A DNA stretch of 64,000 bases, taken from NCBI RefSeq assembly GCF_000219625.1, contig NC_018209.1, positions 1-64,000 on the forward strand, written 5' to 3'. Numbering within the stretch: position 1 is the stretch's first letter; each line of letters starts with the position of its first letter. Under the pieces are notes generated by a model. The model searched no databases. It was not told the DNA's origin and saw only the letters and a list, made by a program, of their open reading frames with translations. A program made the position numbers and the translations under genes. Shown here one piece after another: positions 43,137 to 54,525 of this stretch. Source of the stretch: Zymoseptoria tritici IPO323 (Eukaryota > Ascomycota > Dothideomycetes > Mycosphaerellales > Mycosphaerellaceae).

Positions 43137-45560
43137 AGCTCACATTGGGCTTCAGTATCATGGTCTCGCCCCCCTGCTTCGTCACCAATTCGGGATCGAC
43201 ATCCTCTAGATCCAGTTTTGCGTCCTCTAGTTGTAACACTCGCATAACGTCTTCGTGTACCACCACTACGACGTCCTATTCACGGGCGATGGCATGACTA
43301 TCGCTGGTGTGAAACACTGGTGCCGTCAGGAACGTCCTCATGTCCGGACGATCGTTGACTTTCCCAGTAACCACTCCCTCAATCCATTATGAAAGTCCAC
43401 AGACGATCAGCGACTCTTCTCCGTTCACGGGTTCAAATTGCTCCTAATATCTCATTGTAGACGCCATTGAATGATCGGTTCGAAGTGTAACCATCAGGAA
43501 CAAGCAGTGCAATGCAGTCACAGCCGCAACGCGGGCGTCTCGTTCGTCTTCGTTGGTCGCATTCATCTCTAAGATTGGACCCGTTGGAGGACGTTGCTCG
43601 AGACGAGGCATCATATACTCTATGATCGCGGACAACATCCCGCCGGTGAAGAATGTCGCCCGACGACGTGCCAATGCTCCAGTGACACCACCGAGAGGAT
43701 TCCATCCGAGGACTGCGTAGATTCGCGCAGATGCCGCGAGGTCACCTCCCGGTGGGTCTTGCATTTGACTTTGAAATTCGATTGACCAACCACCAACGGA
43801 AGAGGGGAGGTCCCTGCACCCGGCCAGTGGATCACACGGGCTGATACGCACCAGTATTCGACCGATGGAAGCCTCCAGGTCGAAGGGATATGACTCTCTA
43901 ACGTCTGGGATGATTGCCAATACCAATTTCTTCATCACCTGGTCCAGCGCTTCACTGTAACGTTCGATCTTGTCGTCCCGTTCGCGCAGTGACTCCTCCA
44001 ACCGATCTTTCTCGTTGTTGATTTCTCTTTGTCTGCTGTCCTGGCCGCCTCGATGGCATCAATCTCCTGCTTTGATGCAGTTTCTTGGTCTTGTACATCT
44101 CGTGTGGCATCTCGCACTTGGGCTCCCAGCTTAGTATTGGCGGTCCTAAGCTCGTTGATCCGCCTTTCAGACGAGACCTTTTCCTGACGAAGCTGGCCTT
44201 TGGACTCAGCGAGTTGGCTTCCAACTTTTCCTCTTCGCCTTTCGTGGTACGCAGAGCTCTATGTGTCTGCTCAATTGCGGATCTGCTCTGTTCCAGTTCC
44301 ATTGCCATCGTGTTGATCTCTCCATCCAGCTCAAGCTTTGTCTGAGCCAGCTGCAAGTATCGTTTTTCTGTCGAATCGAGAGTCGACTGTACATGTTCCG
44401 CGCCTCCTTGAAGTCCTTCTATCTCCTCGGTTCTTTGCTCTAGCTCTTTCTCCAGATTGATGACCTTTGCGTTGGCGGCTTCGACGGCGCCCCGTGTTTG
44501 AACGAGGTCTGCCTCACATGTTTCCAGTTTTTTCTTCTCCGCTGACAGTTCAGACTCTTTCGCTGGTAGCGATACTACCATGTCCACAGCGACCTTCTCT
44601 GCCGACTTGCATTTCTCCTCCTGTCCATCATAGCGTCGTCGTAGTGCCTCCAGCTCAATCCCTTCCGTCTTGCATTCTCTTGCGTAGATGATAGTTCTGA
44701 CTCTAGTTGGTTCTTTACTACAGCATGCGCTGTCCTCGTCTCCTCTAACCCTTTTCCTCGCTTCTTCATTACCTTCATTTGCCACGCGAGTCGCTTCTTT
44801 GCGAGAGGCATCAGCCAGACGTTCACTCGCTTCCGACTCCTCGCTCTTCGCATGGACAGCTTTGGCGGCGATGCGGTTGAATTCGGCTATCTCGGCATCC
44901 TTCTTCTTGACAAGTTCTTCGAGCGTGCGACGTGACGTGTCCTGGTCGACACCTCTTGCTTTTGTGAGCTCTGTATTCAGACGCCGCGCTTCACTCGACT
45001 CGTCTTCCTTCTTTCGGATGATTTCCCTCGCCTCCGCCAGCTCGCCGTCCTTCACTTCCATCGCTTCATTTTCACTGCGTCTTGCAGCCGTCATCTGCTC
45101 CTCAGCCGTGCGCTTTGCGTCGTCCAGCTTCTTGGTCGTGAACTCAACCTTTGCAAGTGCAGCAGTCAACTCTGCTCGTGTCTTGTCGTGAGCATAATGA
45201 AGTTCGTCGACTACTCTGAGCTGCGCGTCTGCGAGCTGTTTTGCGCCGAATATCTTGCCATTTGGCACATCCAACATTTGTGCAATGGCCTCGGCGTCGT
45301 CGACCGGTGGTCTGTGTACTTTCACATGTCCAGGTCCAGTGTCCAGTCCTTGCGATTCGTCGTCGTGGTACCAAGATGCGGGTCTTTGGAGATTCGCTCG
45401 ATATTCCCCGATTCGTCGTTGCAGTAATTTCCGGTCTGCTGGCTTTGTATGTTTGCGTTCTGCCCAGAGGTGCTTGATGTGTCCTGCGAGTCAATCCGAC
45501 TCCGCGAGACCTTTGCGCAGTCCTCTTACGATACCCTATCCGTATCCAGGTCTGTCCATC
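43137..45560 (-). pseudogene. Coiled-coil protein gene with several frameshifts and stops
   Basis: Long heptad-rich, Glu/Lys/Ala/Arg sequence is readable over 2.2 kb, but only by changing frame. Near 45327 the Ser/Thr-rich N-terminal part changes frame. Near 44755-44690 a stretch (GLEETRTAHAVVKNQLESEL) is coding in a different frame from its flanks. One-base losses near 44215 and 44035 shift it again. The C-terminal domain (43444-44001, AIIPDVRESYPFDL..., GGMLSAIIEYMMPRLEQ) is globular and then meets TAG, TAA and TAG at 43444, 43389 and 43282 while sense continues to TGA about 43137. An intact relative would be a 750-850 aa cytoplasmic coiled-coil protein. Sequencing errors are possible but would have to be numerous. 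Confidence 0.68.
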
Positions 45561-46257
45561 GGGCGCACGGTTGTGCTCTTTCCACCGACATGCGGTTCAC
45601 TTTGATCAGTAGGGCACGTGTTCTGCTGGTTACAAAGTTGTCGTTGTGATGAAGTCATTCACCGACGAAGTCGTTCAAGACGAAAGCCCCTCGCGGACCG
45701 ACGCGACCGACGCGCACTCACATCCTCCCACTCTCACTCTCACCACCCATACTGACGACAACATGGACAAACACACCAAGAGGACACACCACGTCGCGGC
45801 TACCGCCAGTGAATTCAACCGCAGCCCCAGTACGACTGCTCGATCTCGTCCCCTCTCAGATCACTTACACATCACAGCGTCTCTCGCGGACATGCTCTCC
45901 AGCCGTCTCATTCCCGTCCAACCATGCCCTCCCACTCATCGGCAACTGTGCAGCTTCCCTCCTCCCTGCCAGTCAGAAGTCGCAAGAGGAACGAAGATCT
46001 CTACTCCCATTCTATGACCACATTCACTCGTAGTCTGTCCTTGGCGACATTGTGTTCAAACCACTGTCTCTCGGAGTTTCTCTCGGTGCCAAGGTTGCTT
46101 CATCCGCTATCGGTGCTCTCGGAGATACCACGATTCCCTTTCAACGTCCATATCACGATGTGATATTCCGTTCGTAGTCCTGCAGTCTATACGTTCTCTG
46201 TTCTGCCGCCGGTTCTCGTGGTCTCCTCCCCCATGAATTCGTCTCCTTGCCAGAAAC

Positions 46258-47106
46258 TTATGTACGTGACTCAAAATCGAGTCTGTGGTTGGAACCTTTG
46301 AGGCTGTTGTTCCTCGCAGAAGCCACCTGTGAACCACAGGTTGTGCGAACCCCCTTTTGTTCACAGTAGAACTTCAGAGCCCACTTGTTCATGTCTGGGT
46401 ACTCGGCCTCCAAGTGGGACTCCACTGCATTAGCGATATCGACTAAGCGAATGCCCTCCTCGCGCTCGACTTTGACCTGGAACTCGCTTTCCCATTGCGT
46501 AACGAGAGACTGATGCTCTGGGTAAAGGGATCGGACCTCTACCAGAATGGAAACTGGCGCTAGTTGTGTGAGGAGCATCTCAGAGTACATCTTGGGTGCG
46601 AACAGACGTCTCGACGTGACGGAGAAGGCCACCAGGTTCCTGGGGAGGCACTCGACGGTCTCTGCTGCAGGATGATGCTTGACGATCGTTGTGCGGCCAA
46701 TCAGATAGCTATCGGTCGTCTGGACAGATGCAGGCGAAATGAAGGGCGTGAGCATGCCATCAATTCTGTAGTACTCCAAGAGCTCGCTTGTAGTCGATTC
46801 CTGCAGACAGCAAATCATACGGCCGTGCTTGTTGTCATGCGAGGTGGCGTAGAAGGATCGACAGACTTTGCGGAATGCGTGCATGTCGTCGTAGTCTGCA
46901 ATGTGCCGGGCGACTTCTTTGCACAGCTCTGTTGTGTCAAATACCTTCGCGACTGCGGAGTGAGCCGGAGGGATCTTGGAAGTCGAGGCTTCTCCATCTC
47001 TTTCTGGGGTGCCGCATGTTTCCCGCTCCGGATGGTCCTCTATCCACAGTTTTGACTTCTGTTGCGAGGCCAAATTGACATTGGCATTTCCATCGTCCAT
47101 AGCCAT
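46258..47106 (-). CDS. F-box-like protein, 282 aa
   Basis: The start at 47106 has a strong context (ACCATGG); an earlier in-frame ATG at 47271 would add 55 residues. A segment VAKVFDTTELCKEVARHIADYDDMHAFRKVCRSFYAT (about residues 50-88) matches the pattern of the short F-box-like family common in Dothideomycetes (VF.T.EL...I......D......VCR.W). The C-terminal half is alpha/beta without a known domain. Probably an adaptor for ubiquitin ligation; targets unknown. Single exon, no damage seen. Confidence 0.62.
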   Translation of the reverse strand: MAMDDGNANVNLASQQKSKLWIEDHPERETCGTPERDGEASTSKIPPAHSAVAKVFDTTELCKEVARHIADYDDMHAFRKVCRSFYATSHDNKHGRMICCLQESTTSELLEYYRIDGMLTPFISPASVQTTDSYLIGRTTIVKHHPAAETVECLPRNLVAFSVTSRRLFAPKMYSEMLLTQLAPVSILVEVRSLYPEHQSLVTQWESEFQVKVEREEGIRLVDIANAVESHLEAEYPDMNKWALKFYCEQKGVRTTCGSQVASARNNSLKGSNHRLDFESRT

Positions 47107-47957
47107 GGTCGACGAGCCCGGCTTCAGTGATGAGGCAGCAGGAATTCGTCCTCCGTGAACGCGGTCGGCCAGTGGTATCGGCTGACAATCGATCGTTGGA
47201 CTGAGACCACCAAGATAACAGAGCTGAGCTTCACCGACGGTGGAACCTTCGTGTGGAGATGGCGTACACATTCCCGCCTTTGCTTCGTTTTGATCGCTAG
47301 ACTGCGCTGAAGTGGTGGTTGTGGGAATTCCAATGCTTGTGATTCTCTCCTGGTAGGGCGATGTACGCCTGTGGCGAGGTGCTGCTCAGTTTTGATAATG
47401 ATCTCCGCTTGGTTGGATTGTGGACGTGGTGTTGTGCGAGAGACAGCGACTTCTTGACGAGAGAGGGAGAGTTTGGCGTAGGTCTTGGCGAGATGGAGAC
47501 AAACGAGCGCGGTTCATCACAACGCCGGCTCTCGATCATCGACAACTTCGAAACGACAACTTCAACCTCTAGCGTCCCTGAAATAAGACAAGCCACTCCA
47601 TACTCACGGCACGTAGCTCTTCTGGGCTCAACATCATTCCGCCAACCTCGACCACTTGGCTTTCTTTGACCTCGCATCCACTATTTTGCTCACCTCAACT
47701 CGCCAACGTCCAGCCTCTTTCACCCGCTCGACTCTCAATATATCAAAATGGCGCACATCACGACAAATTCGACCGATGCCAGAAGAGCAAGTGTTGCCCA
47801 CAGTGTGTGGATCCGCTTTTGAACTGTTCAGATCAACCAGATACCAACCGAGTACCAGAGAATGAACTCAGCGAGTCCGAAGCCAGGTCGACGGCGAAAA
47901 ACATCCAGTCGACGTGTTCTCTGGAATCCGGAGCTCCAACTCCTCCCCATCCCATGC
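47107..47957. other. Region without a supported gene
   Basis: Contains the possible N-terminal extension of the F-box-like gene (to 47271) and short frames on both strands without motifs. Confidence 0.4.
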
Positions 47958-48347
47958 CTATGTAATGTCCGTAACCCAAAACCGGTCGTCGGCTCGAAGC
48001 ATGTCCAGTAGCAGATCCTCCTTGGATGGCATCGGGATGTCGACCAGTATTTTATCGTTAAATCTCTCCCATGGGGTGTGCATCCGGTTTGGTGACGGCT
48101 TCGATCTTCGTAAACTCGGAAGTCTGTCGCAAGCGTTCAGGTTCAGGTCAAACTTGTCGTGGAGCTTCAGTTTTCTCAACACTTCCGACAAGCCCTCACA
48201 CATTTCCACGCCCTCCATCTCTCGCTCCTCAGATCCTCTCTCACTGCTTTGGTGTTTCCTTTTGCAACTCTTCTCATGTCGAGCTAAATTTGTACCCTGT
48301 ACGCTGTGACAGTATCGGCAGTGTCTCTGAGCTTGTTGTCGGGACAT
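47958..48347 (-). CDS. Small C2HC zinc-finger-like protein, 129 aa
   Basis: An ATG frame whose N-terminus carries CRYCHSVQGTNLARHEKSCKR (C-x2-C-x9-H-x4-C), a possible zinc-binding fold, followed by a basic then acidic stretch and an amphipathic helix (SEVLRKLKLHDKF). The finger occurs at the very N-terminus, as in some DNA-binding proteins of transposons. No intron needed. Could be a genuine small regulator or a degraded BED/C2H2 remnant. Confidence 0.45.
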   Translation of the reverse strand: MSRQQAQRHCRYCHSVQGTNLARHEKSCKRKHQSSERGSEEREMEGVEMCEGLSEVLRKLKLHDKFDLNLNACDRLPSLRRSKPSPNRMHTPWERFNDKILVDIPMPSKEDLLLDMLRADDRFWVTDIT

Positions 48348-48389
48348 GGCTGGAGGTTAGCGCCGAGAACTCGGACTGGTGACGCCGGA

Positions 48390-48600
48390 AGATCCCGGAG
48401 AGGCGTGATGAAGCAGTGAGGCAGCGGAGCAATGAAGCAGTGAGCCAGGGCCTGTCAGTGAAGCTTTGTGAAGCGGTGAGTCAATGAAGCGTACTTCAGT
48501 AAACGAGGTTAAATGAAGCCAGTGATGACACTGAAGCGGGTGACGTAGATGAAGCGAGTGATGCAGATGAAGCGGATGAAGACATTCCGCTTTCGGCAGG
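48390..48600. repeat. Degenerate GATGAAGCG/GTGA minisatellite
   Basis: Words of the form (G/A)ATGAAGC(A/G)G(T/A)GA recur about a dozen times with variable spacing. The antisense reading gives a His/Leu/Ser-rich frame that I take as a by-product. Confidence 0.6.
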
Positions 48601-48963
48601 AGTGACATGAACTCTTGGTGGAAGTAGAACACTCCATTCTGTCCAGTCTTCCCCTTCTGACCATCGAACACCAGGGCAGTTGCCAATTGCTTCTTCGTTG
48701 GCTTCGATATCACATGTTCTGAGCCCGAGGAGTGTGAGCTCTTCAAAACGTTGTCCACTCCTTCTGGTATGCTGCACGTTGCTCCAACTCCAAAGCATGT
48801 CCGAGGCCGGTATGCATCGATGTCTGCATGGTCGCGCTCTTTGCAGTCCTGTCCAAGATCCGAATGTCTGCTACCTTCGATTGGCTGGCCGTCAACTCCT
48901 GCTGGCCGTCAACTCCTTCAGCGTTGGGTAACGTTCTGCTCGCAAACCGTAGAGATGTGGGAT

Positions 48964-49307
48964 CTATCCGTCGATGATGGCCTGCAGCTTCGAGTGCCGT
49001 TCCTTGTCAGGTTCTCCAGAAGCGAAGAAAACCAACAACAACGACGTCGTCGTGCCGAGATTGATCTTTGATATGAACGTATTGAGGTCCGTGGGCAACT
49101 CTTTGTACATGTCCTCGAATGTGGGAGACGTCGTAGCAACATTCGCCTTCTTTTTCAGCGATTCCATGACAACGATATTCTCCTGCACGGCGAAAGCCCC
49201 GTATTTCATCTTCTGTACCAGGCTTGAGCCCACCTGCTTGTCCAGTTTATCGATTCCGCGCGATGTGAAACATGCAGGGACCTTGCCGTCGTTCGCTCCG
49301 TTCTAAT
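48964..49307 (-). pseudogene. C-terminal fragment of a protein of unknown function
   Basis: The frame ends at TAG 48964 and is protein-like (DKLDKQVGSSLVQKMKYGAF, SPTFEDMYKELPTDLNTFISKINLG, FFASGEPDKERHSKLQAIIDG). It has no ATG: it enters abruptly from the RIP block at 49308. Probably the undamaged 3' end of a gene whose 5' part was replaced or destroyed. Confidence 0.5.
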
Positions 49308-50480
49308 TACTAAGAATCATTGTCGAGCAAATGTTTACGGAGTTCTTGGCGGTAGAAACTCCCTGCCCCTTTCTCTGTCGTCTTCTTCTCTCGTAAAGCG
49401 GATATTAAGTACTATATAGGGCTCCGTAGGCGGCTCTAGGACCTTTTCGTAGCAAAGCGAGGCGTAAACTAATAAAGCTAAAAGCTATAGAGGTTAAATA
49501 CTAACGGATTCAAGTCCACCTACTTCCTAGCTAAAGTAGTAGACTTCTCTTTTTCCGACTTAGTAGATAAGTCTAACACTTCTATAATACGCGTAGCGTT
49601 TACATTAGGGCAAGGCGCCTAGACGTCCTTAGAGATAAAACCTTTTATTAGATAGAGGTCGTATTAAGAGTAGTAGCTAAACTCGTAGTAGTAGAAGTAA
49701 TAGTTCTTATCTTAGAAGCGCTTATACTCTATATTAGTAAGGCGTAGTAGGTTCTAATATCTATAGGCTAGGATATACTTATATAGGTTAGTAGCGGTAG
49801 TAGTTAAGGTAGACGCGCGCGGACTACTACCTCGTCTTAGACTACGTTCCTTATTACTCTTATTATTATCGGGTTTAGTAGTAGATATAGCCTTAGATCT
49901 ATAAGGGTAGTCTACTTTAAGATTATTAAAATTAAAATTAATATAGTTGTACTATTCTACGAGCTTCTTAGTAGTCTTAATCCTTAGGCTAATAAGTTAC
50001 TACCGGAAGTAGAAGTTAAGTTCCTTCTTTAAGGTATCGAGCTTAGAGGTTAGGGTCTAATCTATATAAGAGTAGAGTTTAGGGTAGTAGTTATAGAAAT
50101 CTATAAAGGACTTAGTATTGCCCTACTTAAGGCGCTCTATTTTAGACCTTACGTACTTAGCGTAATTTAGGTCTATATAGTATATTTTTATCTAGGTAAA
50201 TAAATACTTAATAGTAGTAAAGTATAGTAATAAGCTCTTAGGTCGTAGTCTATTTAGCTATAACGAAGACTAAGGATCTATATATAGAAGTAGTATCTAT
50301 AAAACGCGTATAAAGGTAGTATATATAGGACGATAATAATAATAGCGCGATAAGAGAGGTAGACATTAACGCGTATTATATAGTTATATACTTATGTATT
50401 AGCTCTTTGTTTATAACGGCTATATATAGAAGTAAAGTATATAGTCGCCCGTAGATAAGATTTATAGCTGCCTATAGCCT
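49308..50480. other. AT-rich RIP block, no gene legible
   Basis: TA-rich, dense in TAG/CTA words, no frame over 60 codons. The same composition as 17991-20334. Both edges are sharp against normal-GC sequence. Confidence 0.75.
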
Positions 50481-52370
50481 CGCCGAACGTTTCGTAGGAG
50501 CGGGGAACGCGTAGCTTTGTAAGCAAGGTGTCTAGGACTCGGCGAATCGCTGGATGAACCTAGTAGAGCCACACTCTCCGGCCGACAGGTATTACATTAG
50601 CTAAGGGCAGTCTGTGTCCTCTAGAGAATTGCCGATGCCAATTTGACATTTGGTCCAATCTGCGGTCGGATCATGGACTCGTGTTCCATTTCCGACATTA
50701 TCCTAGGCCTCAACCGAATGCAATTTGAAAGTCCAGGTGGGTGTCTCGAGAGGGCACAGTGTGTTCAGACCAGGAACACCGTTCTGGTCGAGCCGAAGGA
50801 CACGGTCGGCGCGATCGTGCTGCAGACATTGGTGGAAAATTCTTGACGCAATCTCCTGTGGCAGGCTGTACGGCATGATATCGGGTTCGAGACCGGTCGA
50901 TGGGCCGGGATTGTCTCGCAGAGTTTATCGATTGTAAGCACAATTTCCGTCTTTTTTTAGCGAGCCTCGAATCGAACGACGTTTTGGGCTGCACTTGAAC
51001 GACAACGTGGCAAGCTTGTGAGTACTCAAGGAAAGAGAGAGATGGTGAAAGGAAAAGAAGGAAATAAAGGTGAGGTAGATTTCGCGCCAATCGCTAGAAT
51101 ACAGCGGGTCACCACATCGGAGTAGCCACCGTTGAAACCTTGCCTAGGGGCTACGTGGCCTGTAGACAAGGAAGCAGACCAATCGAGTGCTCTGGATCCC
51201 TAGCACACCCTCGAACTTGCAAGGAGCGGTGGCTACTCCGATGTGCCAACCTGCTGTAGGGACCTTCCAAAGGCCCGGAGAAGCGGGAATCGGCTTGTGC
51301 AAGGAAGGGCCCTTGCTCGACAGTGCAGCAGCGAAATGTCATCTGATTCTCGTTTTCCGGTCTGACCACCAGTGCACGTTCGATTCGTCCTTGTCCGCGC
51401 ACACTTTCGGAAAAAGGGACAGGCCATCCTCGTATTGCGGACGGACCAAGGGCTCAACAAAGAGTTCGTGACGATCGTCCTTGTCCAACTTTTGCAGACA
51501 CTGCCATCTCCGTCGCGTCCGTCCTTCGCTGCTCTGTCGATCAGCCGGCGGTGGCCTGCAGAGCGGACCGGATTTCACGACGTTCGCCCTCTCAAGGCTA
51601 CATTCACAATCTCCATACCCCTCGCAAGCTCATTCGTCGACTTTGCATTCGCCGGGTCCTGCCTCCCAAACTTCGGCTCGTGAGCCCGGGGTAAGCTCGT
51701 ATTACAGGGGATGCGTACGTTGGGATCCAGAACCTTGACGATGCCGGGAACGAGCAGCTCGTGTATACCGAGGGCAATCGTGCAATCGCACCGCCAGGTC
51801 ACAGCGCGGGATTGTCTGTCTCTGTCGGGCGGAGGTCACGTCGTCCGACAGTCGACTCACAGCCAGCTGACATTGAGGTTCCGTCAGAGGTCTCTGGCAT
51901 AAAGTGGACATAAACGCCGTCGTCACCGTTGCAGGCTCAGGGTTACTCGAAGCCCTGATAGCCTATTTCCTGGTACAGTCACCTCGCAGAGCCGGTGGTG
52001 ATTAACCGCTCTTGGTCGCTATGGCAAGGGCATTGCCATGGGTTTGGTCTTGCCCGTGCGTCGGGAAAACAAGGGAGATACCAGGTTCGGAGGTGCCGTC
52101 CGGACGACCTTTCAGCGCTTGCAAGCCTTTTGGCGTGCTCTAGAGCCGTACACCAAGGGCACCTTGCATGAGGCATGGTTCAAGTGGGTCACCATCGCAC
52201 TGGTTTACTGATTGTACCCGTCCTGGAGGACCTGTAGCTCGAGCACGCGCTTAGATTTCCTGTTTTCATTGGCAAGATATTAATGCTTGCTCTCCAACGA
52301 GACCTGATCTCCAGGAAACCCTAACCCTCGTTGCGAGCTCATCCTCTTCCCTAACCGTGTCTCTGCTATA
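50481..52370. other. Region without a supported gene
   Basis: Several overlapping frames of 60-126 codons, none convincing. Contains the 19 bp inverted repeat at 51113/51227 and a two-unit telomeric motif (AACCCTAACCCT) at about 52317-52328. Confidence 0.45.
51113..51245. repeat. Perfect 19 bp inverted repeat, 95 bp apart
   Basis: CACATCGGAGTAGCCACCG at 51113-51131 is exactly complementary to 51227-51245. It could form a stem with a 95 nt loop or mark the ends of a tiny inverted duplication. No TSD or coding content seen. Confidence 0.75.
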
Positions 52371-52387
52371 CTTAAGAAGTTACCTCG

Positions 52388-52514
52388 CCCTTCGACCGTT
52401 TCTCCGACCTCGTCCTGAAACCATTTCTCCACCAAGCATCTCGAAAGCTCCCCCTTCGACCGTTTCTCCGTTACCTCGCCCTGAAACCGTTTCTCCACCA
52501 AGCATCTCGAAAGC
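52388..52514. repeat. Two 64 bp direct repeats upstream of the secreted-protein gene
   Basis: CCCTTCGACCGTTTCTCCG begins at 52388 and again at 52452; each unit also has CTGAAACC(A/G)TTTCTCCACC and AGCATCTCGAAAGC. The block ends 124 bp before the ATG of the cysteine-rich gene and so lies in its promoter or 5' UTR. Confidence 0.8.
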
Positions 52515-52638
52515 AAAATCGAAGTGTGACTCTGTCAACTACAAACAACATCAAACTGCGTAAGTGGACAGACACCTTTCGGCAGCTGCCTCCCTTTCTA
52601 CTCCAATGCCTCTGGGCTTACACACCCGCCTTAGAGCT

Positions 52639-52860
52639 ATGCACATTATCTGGTCCCTCCTTATCCTGCCTTTCGCCGTCGTCGCAGCGACCGATCCGAT
52701 TAAATATTGCAGTGGCGCAGTCGAGTGCCAATATACCGGCTATCGCTGCTGCTTCCGTGAATGTGAATTCGGCTGCACGTGCGATTCAAACGATCTCCAG
52801 GACCGCTATTGTATTAGCGACGCTGAATGCCAGGGGCGTAATAAGTGCCATAAAGGCTAA
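52639..52860 (+). CDS. Small secreted cysteine-rich protein, effector candidate, 73 aa
   Basis: ATG 52639 gives a classical signal peptide (HIIWSLLILPFAVVAA, likely cut after residue 17) and a mature peptide of 56 aa with ten cysteines spaced C-x5-C-x6-CC-x3-C-x3-C-x-C-x9-C-x5-C-x5-C. Five disulfides are possible. There is no homologue I recognise. The frame is open upstream to an ATG at 52564, but that start would bury the signal sequence at residue 26, so I prefer 52639. Gene-poor, repeat-rich, subtelomeric setting and small size fit secreted proteins of plant-associated or antagonistic fungi; a role as effector or antimicrobial is inference. Confidence 0.75.
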   Translation: MHIIWSLLILPFAVVAATDPIKYCSGAVECQYTGYRCCFRECEFGCTCDSNDLQDRYCISDAECQGRNKCHKG

Positions 52861-54525
52861 GCAGTAAGTGCTACCTGAGAGACTTGAAGCCTGTATACGG
52901 GGACTAAAACGTGTCTGTATAGCGAAGTAAGGGCTGTCAGGTTTTTTTTGCGAAGTGGTGCTCGAGGGCATTCTTTCACTCGCTTGTGATTGATGGAATA
53001 ATGTATGGTAGCACCATAAATTTTTAATTATTTTATTCTTTGCTTCCACTTCATGGCGGCGACACACTGACGGACGGACGCCTCGAACTCTGGTGGACGG
53101 CTCGGCCAGTACGATCTGACCGCCACGGGTTGGGACGAAGCTCCTGTCCTCCCTTCCCTCCCTCAACATTCGCAACCCTGGTCCATGGCGAAAGAACGCA
53201 CCCTTGTCAGCTCCAGAGCGAGCAGTTTCGCGTCGATGCAACCCCGCACGACACCATCTCCCCGATCCCCGGCGGGCGGTCTTCGGCCATGCTTTCAGGC
53301 GTTGTTATCCTGGTACCATCTCCTTTTGCCGGTGCCAGGAGCTTCTTTTGCGTGTGCTCGGCTTCTTGCGGTTGATGGCACTCTCTCCGGGTAGAAAGTT
53401 CGGCCTTGAAGTCACCAGCATCGTCCTGTTTCTGCATCAAGTCAGACCCGGTCCAAGAGACTGAGACCTGCAAGCTCAGCCAAACTTGGGCAGTCAGCCA
53501 CTGCGCACAACACCCTCGAGGCGTGCGGTAGGGACGATCAGCACTCCAGATCATCAGCACTCCAGACCATCAGCACTCCAGAGCGAGTACATAATCGATC
53601 GACACATTCCACTTACACACCAACCGAACCATCCACCACCACTTCATACCCACCACGACTCCCTCGACTCTCGAGACGACTTCTCCGCCCGTGCGTCACC
53701 GGCCAAACTTATCGCCTCTCCCACGGCCGCAAATTCGTCTGGGACTTCTCTGGCTGCAACAAGATTTCGATTTTTCTCTATCCCAGAAGAGGATATCTGG
53801 CACTGCCAACAAATCCCCCGTCGCCCACCTCCAATTCTTCGACGCCCTCTTCGCTCATCTGCAGATGATAAGCTCTACCTCCGTGGGAAGGCGGGCGAAA
53901 ACGACAAGGTTGACGGAGGGGAGAGGAAGAACAACGAGGATGGCGAGGGGAAGGGGAAGTCCCAGTATTGAGAAAAGCGCATTAGAAAGTGTAACGCCGT
54001 AGGGACGACGGCTTGGTAAGATTGCACGAGATCGGCTCTGCTTGTCCCGAAACAAGGAGGTCGGCGATGGGATCGACAAGGAAGAATGACCGTTCTGCGC
54101 TTCGTCAGCCGGGTAAAGACTCGATGCTGGACTTCTGAAGGGAGGACGAGAGAATCTGATCGTAAAGGCCAAGGAGGGTGCAACAACCTGATACCAAAGA
54201 ATGCGATCAAACTCCTGTAAAGCTCCAGATGCTCAACCATTGGCTAAGCTCGTTTCATCTGCTTTTGAACACTTCACCACTCTGCACCTTGTGGTGTTAT
54301 GTCCGTTCCGGTTGCCCGAAGGGCTTCCGCTGCGGATCACTGCGGAATCTTAAACTCGTCCTGCTGAGCTCAAAGAGCTTCAGCTGCAGTGTATTCCATA
54401 CTTGCAGCTCCATTCTCTTTTACATCCTCCTCACCCAAGCTTCCCGCATCATCCAACGGTCGGATCTTCTATCCTGTAGAGCCACGCCCAGATGTCGTAA
54501 TGCTGCGACACTCCGGGCTTTTACT
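52861..54525. other. Region without a supported gene
   Basis: Overlapping frames of 80-160 codons on both strands without domain, signal peptide or consistent splicing. Possibly promoter and decayed sequence. A short direct repeat (CAGCACTCCAGA) occurs three times at 53540-53582. Confidence 0.45.

Noticed and set aside
45646..46163. Plus-strand frames upstream of the coiled-coil gene
   Set aside because: Ser/Thr/Pro-rich, mutually overlapping, no signal or domain; likely promoter sequence.
50884..50900. GGTTCGAGAC resembling a tRNA B-box
   Set aside because: No A-box or cloverleaf could be drawn around it.
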